Source of the DNA: Halomarina halobia | Lineage (GTDB): Archaea; Halobacteriota; Halobacteria; Halobacteriales; Haloarculaceae | Length of the DNA stretch: 64,000 nucleotides | Direction of reading: 5' to 3' | NCBI RefSeq assembly: GCF_029338575.1 | Contig: NZ_CP119993.1 | Span: 806,001 to 870,000, forward strand | Shown: in pieces, positions 18,171 to 26,259 of the stretch | Layout of the letters: each line of letters starts with the position of its first letter | Numbering within the stretch: the first letter of the stretch is position 1 | The notes under the pieces: model-generated | Seen by the model: the letters and a program-made list of their open reading frames with translations, nothing else | The model's database searches: none | What the model was told of the DNA's origin: nothing | Made by a program: the position numbers and the translations under genes

Positions 18171-19373
18171 ATGGACTTCGACGAGCCGGCAGCGGCGACG
18201 TCGCTCAAGGAGGAGCTATCGACGTTCATCGAACGTGAAATCGAACCGCTGGAGGAAGAACACGCTCAGTTCCTCGGCCCCGACGCGGAGCGCTACATCT
18301 TCGACGAGAACTTCGAACAGGTGCCCGAGTACCTCGACCTGAAAGAGACTATCCGCAAACGCGCAGCGGAGGCGGGCTTCTGGGGGATGAGCATGCCCGA
18401 GTCGGTCGGCGGTCGGGGCGTCGATACGCTCACCGCGGCCATCGTCTCGGAGTTCCTGGAGAACCGATCCCCTGGATTCCACACGTACGCCGTGCAGGGA
18501 GCGGGCGGTGGACCGACACCCATCCTGCTGGCGTGTGACGACAACCAGCGAGCGGAGTACCTCGACCCGCTGATGGCCGGCGAGAAAACCACCTGCTTCG
18601 CGCTCACCGAACCGGATCACGGAAGCGACGCGAACTTTCTGGAGACGACCGCCGAGAAGGACGGAGACGAGTGGGTCATCGAGGGCGAGAAGTCCTGGAT
18701 CAGTAACGGTCCGTACGCCGACTTCGCGATGGTGTTCGCCCGGACGAGCGGTGCCCCCGGCGAGGTCGGCGGCATCTCCTGTTTCCTCGTCGACGCCGAC
18801 ACCCCCGGCTTCGAGGTCGGCGACATCCACCGGCCGATGGGGCACGCGTGGGTCGCCCCCTCGAAGCTCCGGTTCGACGACTGCCGCGTGACAGACGACG
18901 ACCTCCTCGGCGAGGAGGGCGCAGGATTCTACCAGGCGATGGACTGGATCGGAAACGCTCGGCTAAACGTCGCTGCCGGTTGCGTCGGGTCAGCGCAGTT
19001 CCTCGTCGAGAAGGCCTTGGACTACGCGGAGCGCCGCGAGACGTTCGGCAAACCCCTTGTCGAACGGCAGGGTATCTCGTTCCCACTCGCGGAGGTGGCG
19101 ACCGACGTCGAGCGGACGCGCCAGCTCTACCGGTTCGCCGCCTGGAAGACGGACGAGGGTCGCGACGCTCGCAAGGAGATTGCGATGGCGAAACTGTCAG
19201 CAGCGAACCTCGAGAACCGGGCTGCAGACGTCGCGATGCAGGTCCACGGCGGGTCGGGGTACTCCCGACGCGAACCCATCGAGGAGCGCTACCGGACGTC
19301 TCGAGGGAAGCGACTCACCGAGGGAACCGACGAGATGCAGAAACAGACCATCGTCAGGGAACTGCGCGACTGA
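18171..19373 (+). CDS. acyl-CoA dehydrogenase (possible LvaC/ACAD11-like role)
   Basis: A 400-residue acyl-CoA dehydrogenase with FALTEPDHGSDANF, KSWISNGPYADFAMVFART, MQVHGGSGYSRREPI and a TEGTDEMQ block carrying the conserved glutamate. The ATG at 18171 (MDFDEPAAA) is chosen: a TTTATG element lies about 30 bases upstream, and the longer upstream frame is shadow coding. ATGs at 18144 and 18156 are alternatives. It lies in a group with an acyl-CoA ligase, an SDR and two APH-fold kinases, the set used to convert 4-hydroxyacyl-CoA through a phosphorylated intermediate. Ordinary beta-oxidation is the alternative role. Confidence 0.9.
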   Translation: MDFDEPAAATSLKEELSTFIEREIEPLEEEHAQFLGPDAERYIFDENFEQVPEYLDLKETIRKRAAEAGFWGMSMPESVGGRGVDTLTAAIVSEFLENRSPGFHTYAVQGAGGGPTPILLACDDNQRAEYLDPLMAGEKTTCFALTEPDHGSDANFLETTAEKDGDEWVIEGEKSWISNGPYADFAMVFARTSGAPGEVGGISCFLVDADTPGFEVGDIHRPMGHAWVAPSKLRFDDCRVTDDDLLGEEGAGFYQAMDWIGNARLNVAAGCVGSAQFLVEKALDYAERRETFGKPLVERQGISFPLAEVATDVERTRQLYRFAAWKTDEGRDARKEIAMAKLSAANLENRAADVAMQVHGGSGYSRREPIEERYRTSRGKRLTEGTDEMQKQTIVRELRD

Positions 19374-19443
19374 CCGAACGACGACGGACCGACCACTTCC
19401 TCGACTCGGCGGCCGGTGACGGCCGCTCGATGGTGTCGTCGCG

Positions 19444-20220
19444 CTACCCGCGGATGTACCCGCCGTTTACGCTGAGCACCTCTCCGGTGACCCAGTCGGC
19501 TGCGTCGCTGCAGAGGAATGCCACGGCGTCGGCGTGGTCCGCTGGTTCGCCGATACGGTCGAGCGCGTACGATTCGAGGATGCGGTCTTCGTACTCGTCG
19601 ATCCAGTCGGCGGTGGCCGGCGTCTTCGTCGTCCCCGGTGACAGGCAGTTCACCCGGACACCGTGGTCCCCGACCTCGTGAGCGACCGTCCGCGTGAGCG
19701 AGACGTTGGCAGCCTTCGCCGCGCCGTAGACGGCGAGACCCGGGTCGTTGCCCTTGTACGAGTCGCTGGCGAAGTTGACGATAGCGCCGCCGTCGCCCTG
19801 ATCGATCATGTGGGGCAACACGGCGTGCGTACAGTTCATCGTCCCGTAGAAACAGACGCCGACGATCTTCTCCCACAGGTCCGGTTCGGTCTCTGTGAAC
19901 GGCTTGCTCTCCCCGATGCCGGCGTTGTTGACGAGACTGTCGATCCGCCCGAACGCCTCGTCGACGGTTTCGACCATCTCGGTGACGGCATCGTACGACG
20001 AGACGTCTGTCTCCACTGGGATAGCCTCTACCCCGTGGTCGGCTTCCAGTTCCGACGCCGCCTCCTCGGCGGGCCCCTGTTCGATGTCGGCGACGGCGAC
20101 GTTCGCCCCGAGTGCGGCGAACGTGTCACAGATCTCCCGTCCGATTCCTGAGGCCCCGCCGGTCACGATCGCTGTCTGGCCGGAGAAGTCAATCTCTCCG
20201 ATAACGTTGCTTGCACGCAT
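19444..20220 (-). CDS. short-chain dehydrogenase/reductase
   Basis: A 258-residue classical SDR (FabG / 3-hydroxybutyrate dehydrogenase-like). The nucleotide-binding loop TGGASGIG is at residues 20-27, NNAG at 98-101, and the catalytic S152, Y165 and K169 (YGAAK) are all present. An acidic residue after the second beta strand (VADIE) suggests NAD(H) over NADP(H). The C-terminus TGEVLSVNGGYIRG is typical of the family. It points away from the small-protein/kinase pair at 20344. In the lva comparison it corresponds to LvaD, which reduces a 4-oxoacyl-CoA to the 4-hydroxyacyl-CoA; that role is inference. Confidence 0.9.
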   Translation of the reverse strand: MRASNVIGEIDFSGQTAIVTGGASGIGREICDTFAALGANVAVADIEQGPAEEAASELEADHGVEAIPVETDVSSYDAVTEMVETVDEAFGRIDSLVNNAGIGESKPFTETEPDLWEKIVGVCFYGTMNCTHAVLPHMIDQGDGGAIVNFASDSYKGNDPGLAVYGAAKAANVSLTRTVAHEVGDHGVRVNCLSPGTTKTPATADWIDEYEDRILESYALDRIGEPADHADAVAFLCSDAADWVTGEVLSVNGGYIRG

Positions 20221-20312
20221 CCTTGCAGCATTCAGAACCAGCCCGGATAAGTGTTGTTGCGCGGGGCACTGTGCCCGTCACGACGGCCGCTCCCCGTCTC
20301 GGCTGACGACAG

Positions 20313-20320
20313 TTACTTAC
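20313..20320 (+). promoter_or_regulatory. TATA box of the small-protein/kinase operon
   Basis: TTACTTAC lies about 27 bases before ATG 20344, consistent with leaderless transcription of the two overlapping genes. Confidence 0.4.
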
Positions 20321-20343
20321 CGGTTCACCGAGTGTCGTGTGCT

Positions 20344-20823
20344 ATGCCATACCTTCGTCCGGAACTGATCCTCGACCGCTTCTCGGCGTTCGCACGCGAC
20401 GACGTTCGTCCCTCTATCGTCGGCGAGGGCGACGAGTTCCTCGAAGCGCAGGTCGGATCGATGTCGAGTACGATGTCGTTCCTCTCGAAGGAACTGGAGG
20501 GGAGGGGCGACGCCGTCGAGACGCAACGCGAAGCGCTGCTCGACGCCCTGGACGGAGTCGAGCAGGTGGTAGACGAGGCGGACGGAGACGTGGACGACGT
20601 TCGGACCAGCGTCGAGGCGACGCGAGAACGCGTGTCGAACGCTCCGCGCACCGACGTCTACGAACACGAACGGGTCCTCGTCGGCGCCAGTTCGGACCTC
20701 CTCGAAACCGTCGAAGAAGATCTCGACCGGGAGACGGCACAGGCCGTCCGCGAGCCGCTCTATGGATTCCTCCAGACCCGTGTCGAGTCGCAACTAGTGA
20801 TGCTCGGCCGAGACGAACGATGA
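20344..20823 (+). CDS. small helical protein overlapping a kinase gene (LvaB-like position)
   Basis: A 159-residue acidic, probably all-helical soluble protein. Its start reads MPYLRPELILDRFSAFARDD, followed by a FLEAQVGSMSSTMSFLSKEL helix and long heptad-like stretches (residues 60-110) that could form a coiled coil. No catalytic motif is seen. It overlaps the next gene by four bases (ATGA), so the two products are probably made in step and may bind each other. In Pseudomonas the kinase LvaA needs a small partner, LvaB (DUF6285); the F-x2-F-x-DDV-x-P pattern and the following helix recall that family, but similarity is too weak to claim homology. Confidence 0.75.
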   Translation: MPYLRPELILDRFSAFARDDVRPSIVGEGDEFLEAQVGSMSSTMSFLSKELEGRGDAVETQREALLDALDGVEQVVDEADGDVDDVRTSVEATRERVSNAPRTDVYEHERVLVGASSDLLETVEEDLDRETAQAVREPLYGFLQTRVESQLVMLGRDER

Positions 20824-21896
20824 CTGAAGACGCCGACGTCACGGCGGCGACGCTCTCGACGTACCTCTCGGGACGATTGGTCGACGAGTCTATCGACGTC
20901 ACCGACGTCCAGAGTCACACGGAGGGGTGGTCGCGTCGCACCGTGTCGTTCACCGCTCACTGGAACGACGACCGAGCGGAGACGTCTCGACAGTTCGTCG
21001 TCCGAATCAGCACCGACTACGACGATGTCGACGACAGCACGGACACGCGAAACGACGTTGAGACGGAGTTCCGGACGATGAAGGCCGCCTACGAGGCCGG
21101 CGTTCCTGCCCCGGAGCCACACCTCTACGAGTCGGACCCGTCCGTCCTCGGCGGGCCATTCTTCGTCGTGGAACACCTCGCCGGCGACGCGCTCATCACC
21201 TGGGACCCCCGCAACCGTCAGCGGCTGTACGACGCGTGGGACGACCCGGAGAACACGCTGCCGAGCCAGTTCGTCGACGCCGTCGCCGCCATCCACACGG
21301 TCCTCCCCGAGGACGTCCCGTTCCTGACCCAGACGGATCCGGCGGCGGTCGTCGACCGCGAACTCGACACGTACGAACGCATCTACGAGGAGACGAAGTT
21401 GAAACAGGAACCGGCAGTGCAGGAGGCGCTGCGGTGGTTCAGAGTGAACAAGCCTGAGGTCACCGAGACGACGCTCGTCCACGGCGACTTCCGCATCGGG
21501 AACGTCCTCGTGACGGACGACGAACTGACGGGCGTTCTCGACTGGGAGCTGGCGCAGGTCGGCGACCCACTGTACGACCTCGGGTACGCCAGCACGCGGT
21601 ACTTCGCCGGGAAACTCATCGAACCGACCGAGCGGCCGGAACTGGCGAGCGCGCTGGTCGACCGCGAGTGGTTCTACGACGAGTACGAGCAGCGAACCGG
21701 TCGGACGGTCGACCGCGACCGGGTTCGCTACTGGCAGGCGTTCTCGACGTTCACCATGATGACCAGGGGCGTCGCCGGCGCGCATCGGTACCACACGGGG
21801 GAGAGCGACGACGTCCGAAGCGCCTGGTTCCAGTACATCGTCCCGGGCCAGATCGAGGACCTGTTGACGACTATCACTGACGACCGGACACGCTGA
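20820..21896 (+). CDS. APH-fold phosphotransferase (ACAD10/11- or LvaA-like)
   Basis: A 358-residue kinase of the aminoglycoside-phosphotransferase (APH) fold. The catalytic loop is VHGDFRIGN, and the metal-binding motif is VLDWELAQVGDPLYDLGY, the form seen in human ACAD10/ACAD11 kinase domains and bacterial LvaA rather than in antibiotic kinases. In those proteins it phosphorylates the 4-hydroxyl of a 4-hydroxyacyl-CoA, after which an acyl-CoA dehydrogenase-like domain removes phosphate. Here the dehydrogenase is a separate gene (18171). The gene overlaps the preceding small-protein gene by four bases. The substrate is inferred from context. Confidence 0.87.
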   Translation: MTEDADVTAATLSTYLSGRLVDESIDVTDVQSHTEGWSRRTVSFTAHWNDDRAETSRQFVVRISTDYDDVDDSTDTRNDVETEFRTMKAAYEAGVPAPEPHLYESDPSVLGGPFFVVEHLAGDALITWDPRNRQRLYDAWDDPENTLPSQFVDAVAAIHTVLPEDVPFLTQTDPAAVVDRELDTYERIYEETKLKQEPAVQEALRWFRVNKPEVTETTLVHGDFRIGNVLVTDDELTGVLDWELAQVGDPLYDLGYASTRYFAGKLIEPTERPELASALVDREWFYDEYEQRTGRTVDRDRVRYWQAFSTFTMMTRGVAGAHRYHTGESDDVRSAWFQYIVPGQIEDLLTTITDDRTR

Positions 21897-22068
21897 CCAG
21901 ACCTCCGCTCACCGGACCTCCACATCGAGATTCCGCCTTCGGGCGAGTCGTTCACGACGTTCACGCAACCTGGGGCGGACGTCCGCTGACGCGGTCAGTC
22001 AGTACGTCCACGCTTATGTGGGAGGGACTCACATGGTGTCGTATGCAGCGACCGGAGGGTCGAATCCC

Positions 22069-23136
22069 ATGAGTGACGGTGACGAATCGTACTTCGAGCG
22101 CCTCGTCGATGTCGACGCGCTCGAATCGCACCTCGAAACGCACCTCGGGTCGGCGGAGACGTTCGAGGTGAACCGCCACGCCGGCGGCCACTCGAACGAG
22201 ACGCTGTTCGTGACGTGGGGCGACCGGGAGCTGGTCGTCCGGCGACCACCGCCGGGCGAGACCGCCGACACCGCCCACGACGTCCTCCGCGAGTACACCG
22301 TCATGGAGGCGCTCCAGGAGACGGGTGTTCCAGTCCCGGAGACGGTCCTCGCCTGCGAGGATCACGACGTTCTGGGGTGCGATTTCTACGTCATGGAGCG
22401 CGAAAACGGCGTCGTGATGCGCGACGCCGAACCCGACCAGTTCGCGGAGCCGAGCCACCGACGCCGAATCGGGGAAGAGATGGTGGACACCCTCGGGGAG
22501 ATTCACCGCGTCGACTACGAGTCCGTCGGGCTAGCGGAGTTCGGCCGTCCGGAGAGATTCACCCAGCGGCAGGTCGACCGCTGGCAGCGGCAGTACGAGT
22601 GGGCGTTCGAGGTCACCGCCGACGAACGCGAGGTCCCAGCGGTCGAGGAGGTGACCGACTGGTTACAGGCCCACGTCCCCGACAACCCACCCCACGCCCT
22701 CGTCCACGGCGACTATAAACTCGACAACGTCATGTTCGGTGACTCCCCGCCGCCGATGGTGCGCTCGGTGTTCGACTGGGAGATGTCGACGCTCGGCGAC
22801 CCGTTCGCGGACCTCGGGTGGCTCCTCTCCTACTGGCCGGACGCTGACGACCGGTCGGCGGCAGTGGGGACCGCCAGCAGCGCGGCCTTCGTCCGACGAC
22901 ACGGCTACCCAACGCGTGACGAACTCGTCGACCGGTACGAGTCCGTAACCGGACTCGCGTTCGAGAATGAGCGGTTCTACCGGACACTGGCGGTGTACAA
23001 ACTCGGGGCACTCGGGGAGATGTTCTTCCGCCGGCACCTCGAAGGCAACGCCGACGACGATACCTACCCCCAGATGGAAACTCGCGTGCCGAAACTCGCC
23101 GACCGGGCGCTACGGATCGTCGAGGGCGAAGCGTGA
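22069..23136 (+). CDS. second APH-fold phosphotransferase (ACAD10/11-like)
   Basis: A 355-residue kinase paralogous in family to the one just upstream. The catalytic loop is VHGDYKLDN and the metal-binding motif is VFDWEMSTLGDPFADLGW, almost the ACAD11 consensus. ATP-loop residues lie near HAGGHSNETLF. The start at ATG 22069 (MSDGDESYF) has GGAGGG nine bases upstream; ATG 22033, also with a GGAGGG just upstream, and GTG 22018 are alternatives. The gene follows the first kinase after 172 bases and precedes an SDR. Two kinases may handle different hydroxyacyl-CoAs. Antibiotic resistance is unlikely given the motif form and setting. Confidence 0.88.
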   Translation: MSDGDESYFERLVDVDALESHLETHLGSAETFEVNRHAGGHSNETLFVTWGDRELVVRRPPPGETADTAHDVLREYTVMEALQETGVPVPETVLACEDHDVLGCDFYVMERENGVVMRDAEPDQFAEPSHRRRIGEEMVDTLGEIHRVDYESVGLAEFGRPERFTQRQVDRWQRQYEWAFEVTADEREVPAVEEVTDWLQAHVPDNPPHALVHGDYKLDNVMFGDSPPPMVRSVFDWEMSTLGDPFADLGWLLSYWPDADDRSAAVGTASSAAFVRRHGYPTRDELVDRYESVTGLAFENERFYRTLAVYKLGALGEMFFRRHLEGNADDDTYPQMETRVPKLADRALRIVEGEA

Positions 23137-23249
23137 CCGCGGTGGGCAGGTGACCTGTCGCCGCGGACGGCAGTCCCGATCACTACCGTCGTAACCTCGA
23201 CAGTTGCCGGGAGGACAAGTTTGACAATCAGTCTCGTCCAGCCCCTCGT

Positions 23250-24101
23250 ATGACACTCGAAACGCCCGACCTGAGCGGACGGACCGCCTTCATCACCGGG
23301 ACGACGCGCGGAATCGGCAAGGCCATCGCACTCTCGCTGGCCGACGCCGGCTGTAACGTCGTTTCGACAGGTAAGACCGTCGACGACAGCGACTCCGACC
23401 TCGACGGTACTATCTACAAGACGGCCGACGCCTGCGAGGAGCGCGGCGTCGAGGCGCTTCCAATCCAGTTGAACCTTCGGGACGTCGACCAGGTGGAAGC
23501 CGCCGTCGAGGAGGCCATCGGTGAGTTCGGCGAGGTAGACATCGTCATCAACAATGCCAGCGCGATTCAGATCGCCTCGGTCGAGGAGATGCCGGCCAAC
23601 CGGTTCGACCTCGTGACCGACGTCAACGTCCGCGGTACGTACGCGACCTCACGAGCGTTTGTTCCACACCTGAAAGAGATCGGTGGCGGCCACATTCTGA
23701 CGAACGCCCCGCCCATCACCGTCACGAGCGCACCGGGACAGGCCGTCTATGCGTGGTCGAAGATGGGGATGACGTTCGTCACGCTCTCGCTGGCTGGGGA
23801 GTTACGCGATCACGGCGTCGCGGCCAACACGTTCTGGCCAGTAACTACCATCGAGACGCGTGCGACCCGGTACTTCGGACTGGGGTCTAAAGAGGACTGG
23901 CGGACGCCCGACATCCTCGCGGACACAGTCCTCGAACTGCTGCGTCGCGATCCCAGTGAGTATACCGGTCACTCTGTCTACGACGAGCAGATCCTCCGTG
24001 AGGCTGACGTCGAGAACTTCTCCCGATACAACTGCACACCTGGAGACCCTGGGCCCGACTCCGCGAAACTGTTCGACCCCGAGTTCGAGCGCCCGGCGTG
24101 A
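23250..24101 (+). CDS. HSDL2-like short-chain dehydrogenase with altered active site
   Basis: A 283-residue SDR of the hydroxysteroid-dehydrogenase-like 2 type. The TGTTRGIG dinucleotide loop is at residues 16-23, NNAS at 101-104, and Y167-x3-K171 (YAWSK) are present. HSDL2 relatives carry a Ser-Pro-Pro where this protein has NAPP (A153), so the usual catalytic serine seems replaced by alanine. The C-terminal part (residues 205-260, ADTVLELLRRDPSEYTGHS) follows the HSDL2 pattern, without the SCP2 domain of the animal protein. It is 113 bases after the second kinase, on the same strand. Substrate unknown; a CoA ester is plausible. Confidence 0.87.
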   Translation: MTLETPDLSGRTAFITGTTRGIGKAIALSLADAGCNVVSTGKTVDDSDSDLDGTIYKTADACEERGVEALPIQLNLRDVDQVEAAVEEAIGEFGEVDIVINNASAIQIASVEEMPANRFDLVTDVNVRGTYATSRAFVPHLKEIGGGHILTNAPPITVTSAPGQAVYAWSKMGMTFVTLSLAGELRDHGVAANTFWPVTTIETRATRYFGLGSKEDWRTPDILADTVLELLRRDPSEYTGHSVYDEQILREADVENFSRYNCTPGDPGPDSAKLFDPEFERPA

Positions 24102-24146
24102 GGAAACAGCGACTGCGGACGCCGAGGGCACTGTGAGCGTATCTCG

Positions 24147-25160
24147 TTACCGATTCGCTGGCGCGACGGCTCGCATCGTCATCTCGATGGCTTCGTCGTC
24201 GGCGGGGCCGATCCATCCAATCCGGACGGCATCACAGCCGTCGATGGCGGCGAACTCGTCGATGATAGCGTTTACCTCTTCAGGCGTTCCGCAGGCGACG
24301 AGTCCGTCGAGCGCCTCATCGTCGACGGCCGCGACGGCCGCTTCGCGGTCTCCATCCTGCCAATGACCACGGACTTCCTCGACCATCTCCACGTATCCCT
24401 GCTCGGCTATCGACTGCTGGTAAAACGGGCCGTAGAGTGAAATCATAAACGCGACGTGCTGGCGACCGAGTTGTCTGGCCCGGTCGCCATCCTCGAGGGC
24501 GCACGCTCGAAGTAACACCGACGTACGGAGTGAGTTGGGATCGCGATTTCCGAGTTCGGCCCCCCGTCTGAGATCATTTAACCGGTGTTCAAGGCCAGCA
24601 GGGGTGAACAACTGCGGTACCCAACCGTCTGCGAATCGACCAGTCAATTCGACACCTTTCGGCCCAAGCGCGGCCACGTCGATGGGTATCTCGATGGGCG
24701 TCGGAAGGTCTAGTTGGAACCCCTCTGGGGTGAATTCTTGTCCGTCATATGTTACGTTCTCACCGGCCGCCGCGCGTTTTACGATGTCGATCGTCTCGCG
24801 CAGTCTACGAAGCGGCCGTTCGAAGGACAACCCGTGCCACCCCTCGACGAGCGCTGGCGAACTCGTCCCGAGTCCAAGTCTGTGCCGTCCCTGGGCAAGT
24901 GATTGAATGGACGCAGCGGCCTGAGAGATCTGACTTGGCGAGCGCGAGAAGGGGCCGATCACATCGTCTGCGATTCCGATGGTCGTTGTCTGTTCGGCAA
25001 GAACTGTTAAAACTACGACACTGTCCCAGCCGGTCGTCTCCCCAAAACCTACGACGGCAAAACCCAGTTTCTCGGCGTCTTGGGCAACTGACCCTAGTTC
25101 CTGGAGCGAGCTGTGACGGTCAGGGGTAAGTGTCACATCGGTCTCGAAGTCCTTGGACAT
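24147..25160 (-). CDS. LLM-class flavin/F420-dependent oxidoreductase
   Basis: A 337-residue luciferase-like TIM-barrel oxidoreductase. Family landmarks are AEKLGFAVVGFGETTGWDS, the IGPFSRSPSQISQAAASI segment, GRHRLGLGTSSPALVEGWHG and VAALGPKGVELTGRFADGW, resembling methylenetetrahydromethanopterin-reductase-like F420 enzymes. The ATG at 25160 (MSKDFETDV) is chosen; the frame extends upstream without family similarity. Codon use is a little less GC-rich than in the genes before it, like its divergent neighbour, the IclR regulator. The 247-base gap between them probably holds both promoters. Confidence 0.85.
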   Translation of the reverse strand: MSKDFETDVTLTPDRHSSLQELGSVAQDAEKLGFAVVGFGETTGWDSVVVLTVLAEQTTTIGIADDVIGPFSRSPSQISQAAASIQSLAQGRHRLGLGTSSPALVEGWHGLSFERPLRRLRETIDIVKRAAAGENVTYDGQEFTPEGFQLDLPTPIEIPIDVAALGPKGVELTGRFADGWVPQLFTPAGLEHRLNDLRRGAELGNRDPNSLRTSVLLRACALEDGDRARQLGRQHVAFMISLYGPFYQQSIAEQGYVEMVEEVRGHWQDGDREAAVAAVDDEALDGLVACGTPEEVNAIIDEFAAIDGCDAVRIGWIGPADDEAIEMTMRAVAPANR

Positions 25161-25375
25161 CAACCCTATGTGTAGGCTCCTAAATGTTAATCCTTGACCT
25201 ATAACAACGCTCTCGATACAGTAAGTGGGGATCAATAGCCACGCCGATACCACTCGGTTCAAGCCAGAGCTTTCACATCTCTCCTCATCTACTCACAGTA
25301 ATTGCAAATACGCCTCCTCGGGATCCAATTCGACTGGATTGAACGAATTCAGTTCTCCGTATGACTGTGTTGAAC

Positions 25376-25385
25376 ATTTTTATAG
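25376..25385 (+). promoter_or_regulatory. TATA box of the IclR regulator
   Basis: TTTTTATAG is centred about 27 bases before ATG 25408, favouring that start over ATG 25399 and over the far upstream in-frame start at 25225. Confidence 0.5.
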
Positions 25386-25407
25386 AATAAGTCTCCATAT
25401 GGTAGGC

Positions 25408-26166
25408 ATGCACGGGGATGCGAAAACGATTGAATCGGTGAATAAGACCCTATACATTATTGAAGGATTATGGAAACTTGATAGCGCTGGCGTTACCGAA
25501 CTCGCAGAACACCTGGATCTGTCGAAGAGTACGGTCCACGTCCATCTGACTACCTTAGAGAAGAAGGGCTATGTCGTCTCGGCTGACGGACAGTACGAAC
25601 TCGGATTGCGATTCGTAAACTACGGTGAGTATGTCAAACGCTCACAACCACTCTATCAGGCAGCTAAACCTGCTGTCGAGGACCTGGCTAAACAGACCGG
25701 AGAGCTAGTGTTCTGCTGGGTTGAACAGGAGGGACTGGCGACGGCACTCTGTGCCGAGGCGGGAGAACGGGCAGTTCAGACCAATATCCGTGTTGGGACT
25801 CACACCTATATGCACGGTGCAGCAGCCGGCAAGGCTATTCTCGCGTATCTTCCAGATGACCGAGTCGAGGCGATACTTGACCGCTGGGGGATGTCACAGC
25901 TCACCGAGCACACTATCACGGACCGCGAACAGCTACGAAAACAATTAGAAAAGGGGCGAGAGCGAGGGGTGTTCTTCAGTCAACACGAGTACCGGCGAGG
26001 TGTCGCCTCGATCGGCGTACCAATTCGCGGCGAGGAGTGCATCCACGGATCACTCACAGTGTACGGTCCAGCGATGCGTATAACGAAAGATCAGCCGGAG
26101 ACCGAATTGGCAAACCAGCTCCTCTCCTCGGCGAACCAGATCGAGGTCGATATGACGGTCGGGTGA
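25408..26166 (+). CDS. IclR-family transcriptional regulator
   Basis: A 252-residue regulator with an N-terminal winged helix (GVTELAEHLDLSKSTVHVHL as recognition region, about residues 28-47, then a KKGYVVSADGQYELG wing) and a C-terminal IclR effector-binding domain (about residues 80-250, with THTYMHGAAAGKAILAYLP). IclR proteins bind small organic acids and repress or activate nearby catabolic operons. It lies between the LLM gene and the liv transport genes and is the only regulator in the first 32 kb, so it probably controls the whole cluster. Codon use is less GC-rich than the surrounding genes. Confidence 0.92.
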   Translation: MHGDAKTIESVNKTLYIIEGLWKLDSAGVTELAEHLDLSKSTVHVHLTTLEKKGYVVSADGQYELGLRFVNYGEYVKRSQPLYQAAKPAVEDLAKQTGELVFCWVEQEGLATALCAEAGERAVQTNIRVGTHTYMHGAAAGKAILAYLPDDRVEAILDRWGMSQLTEHTITDREQLRKQLEKGRERGVFFSQHEYRRGVASIGVPIRGEECIHGSLTVYGPAMRITKDQPETELANQLLSSANQIEVDMTVG

Positions 26167-26259
26167 GCGCCGAGAACGGAAAGCAGGACTTTTCCCTACA
26201 TTTCTGGCGTGGGCGGTCCTCACCGCCCAACCGGCCACGTCACACCCACCTGGAGGTCC

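Noticed and set aside
20820..23136. Kinases as antibiotic-resistance genes
   Set aside because: The metal-binding motif and neighbours match ACAD10/11- and LvaA-type kinases; no resistance context.
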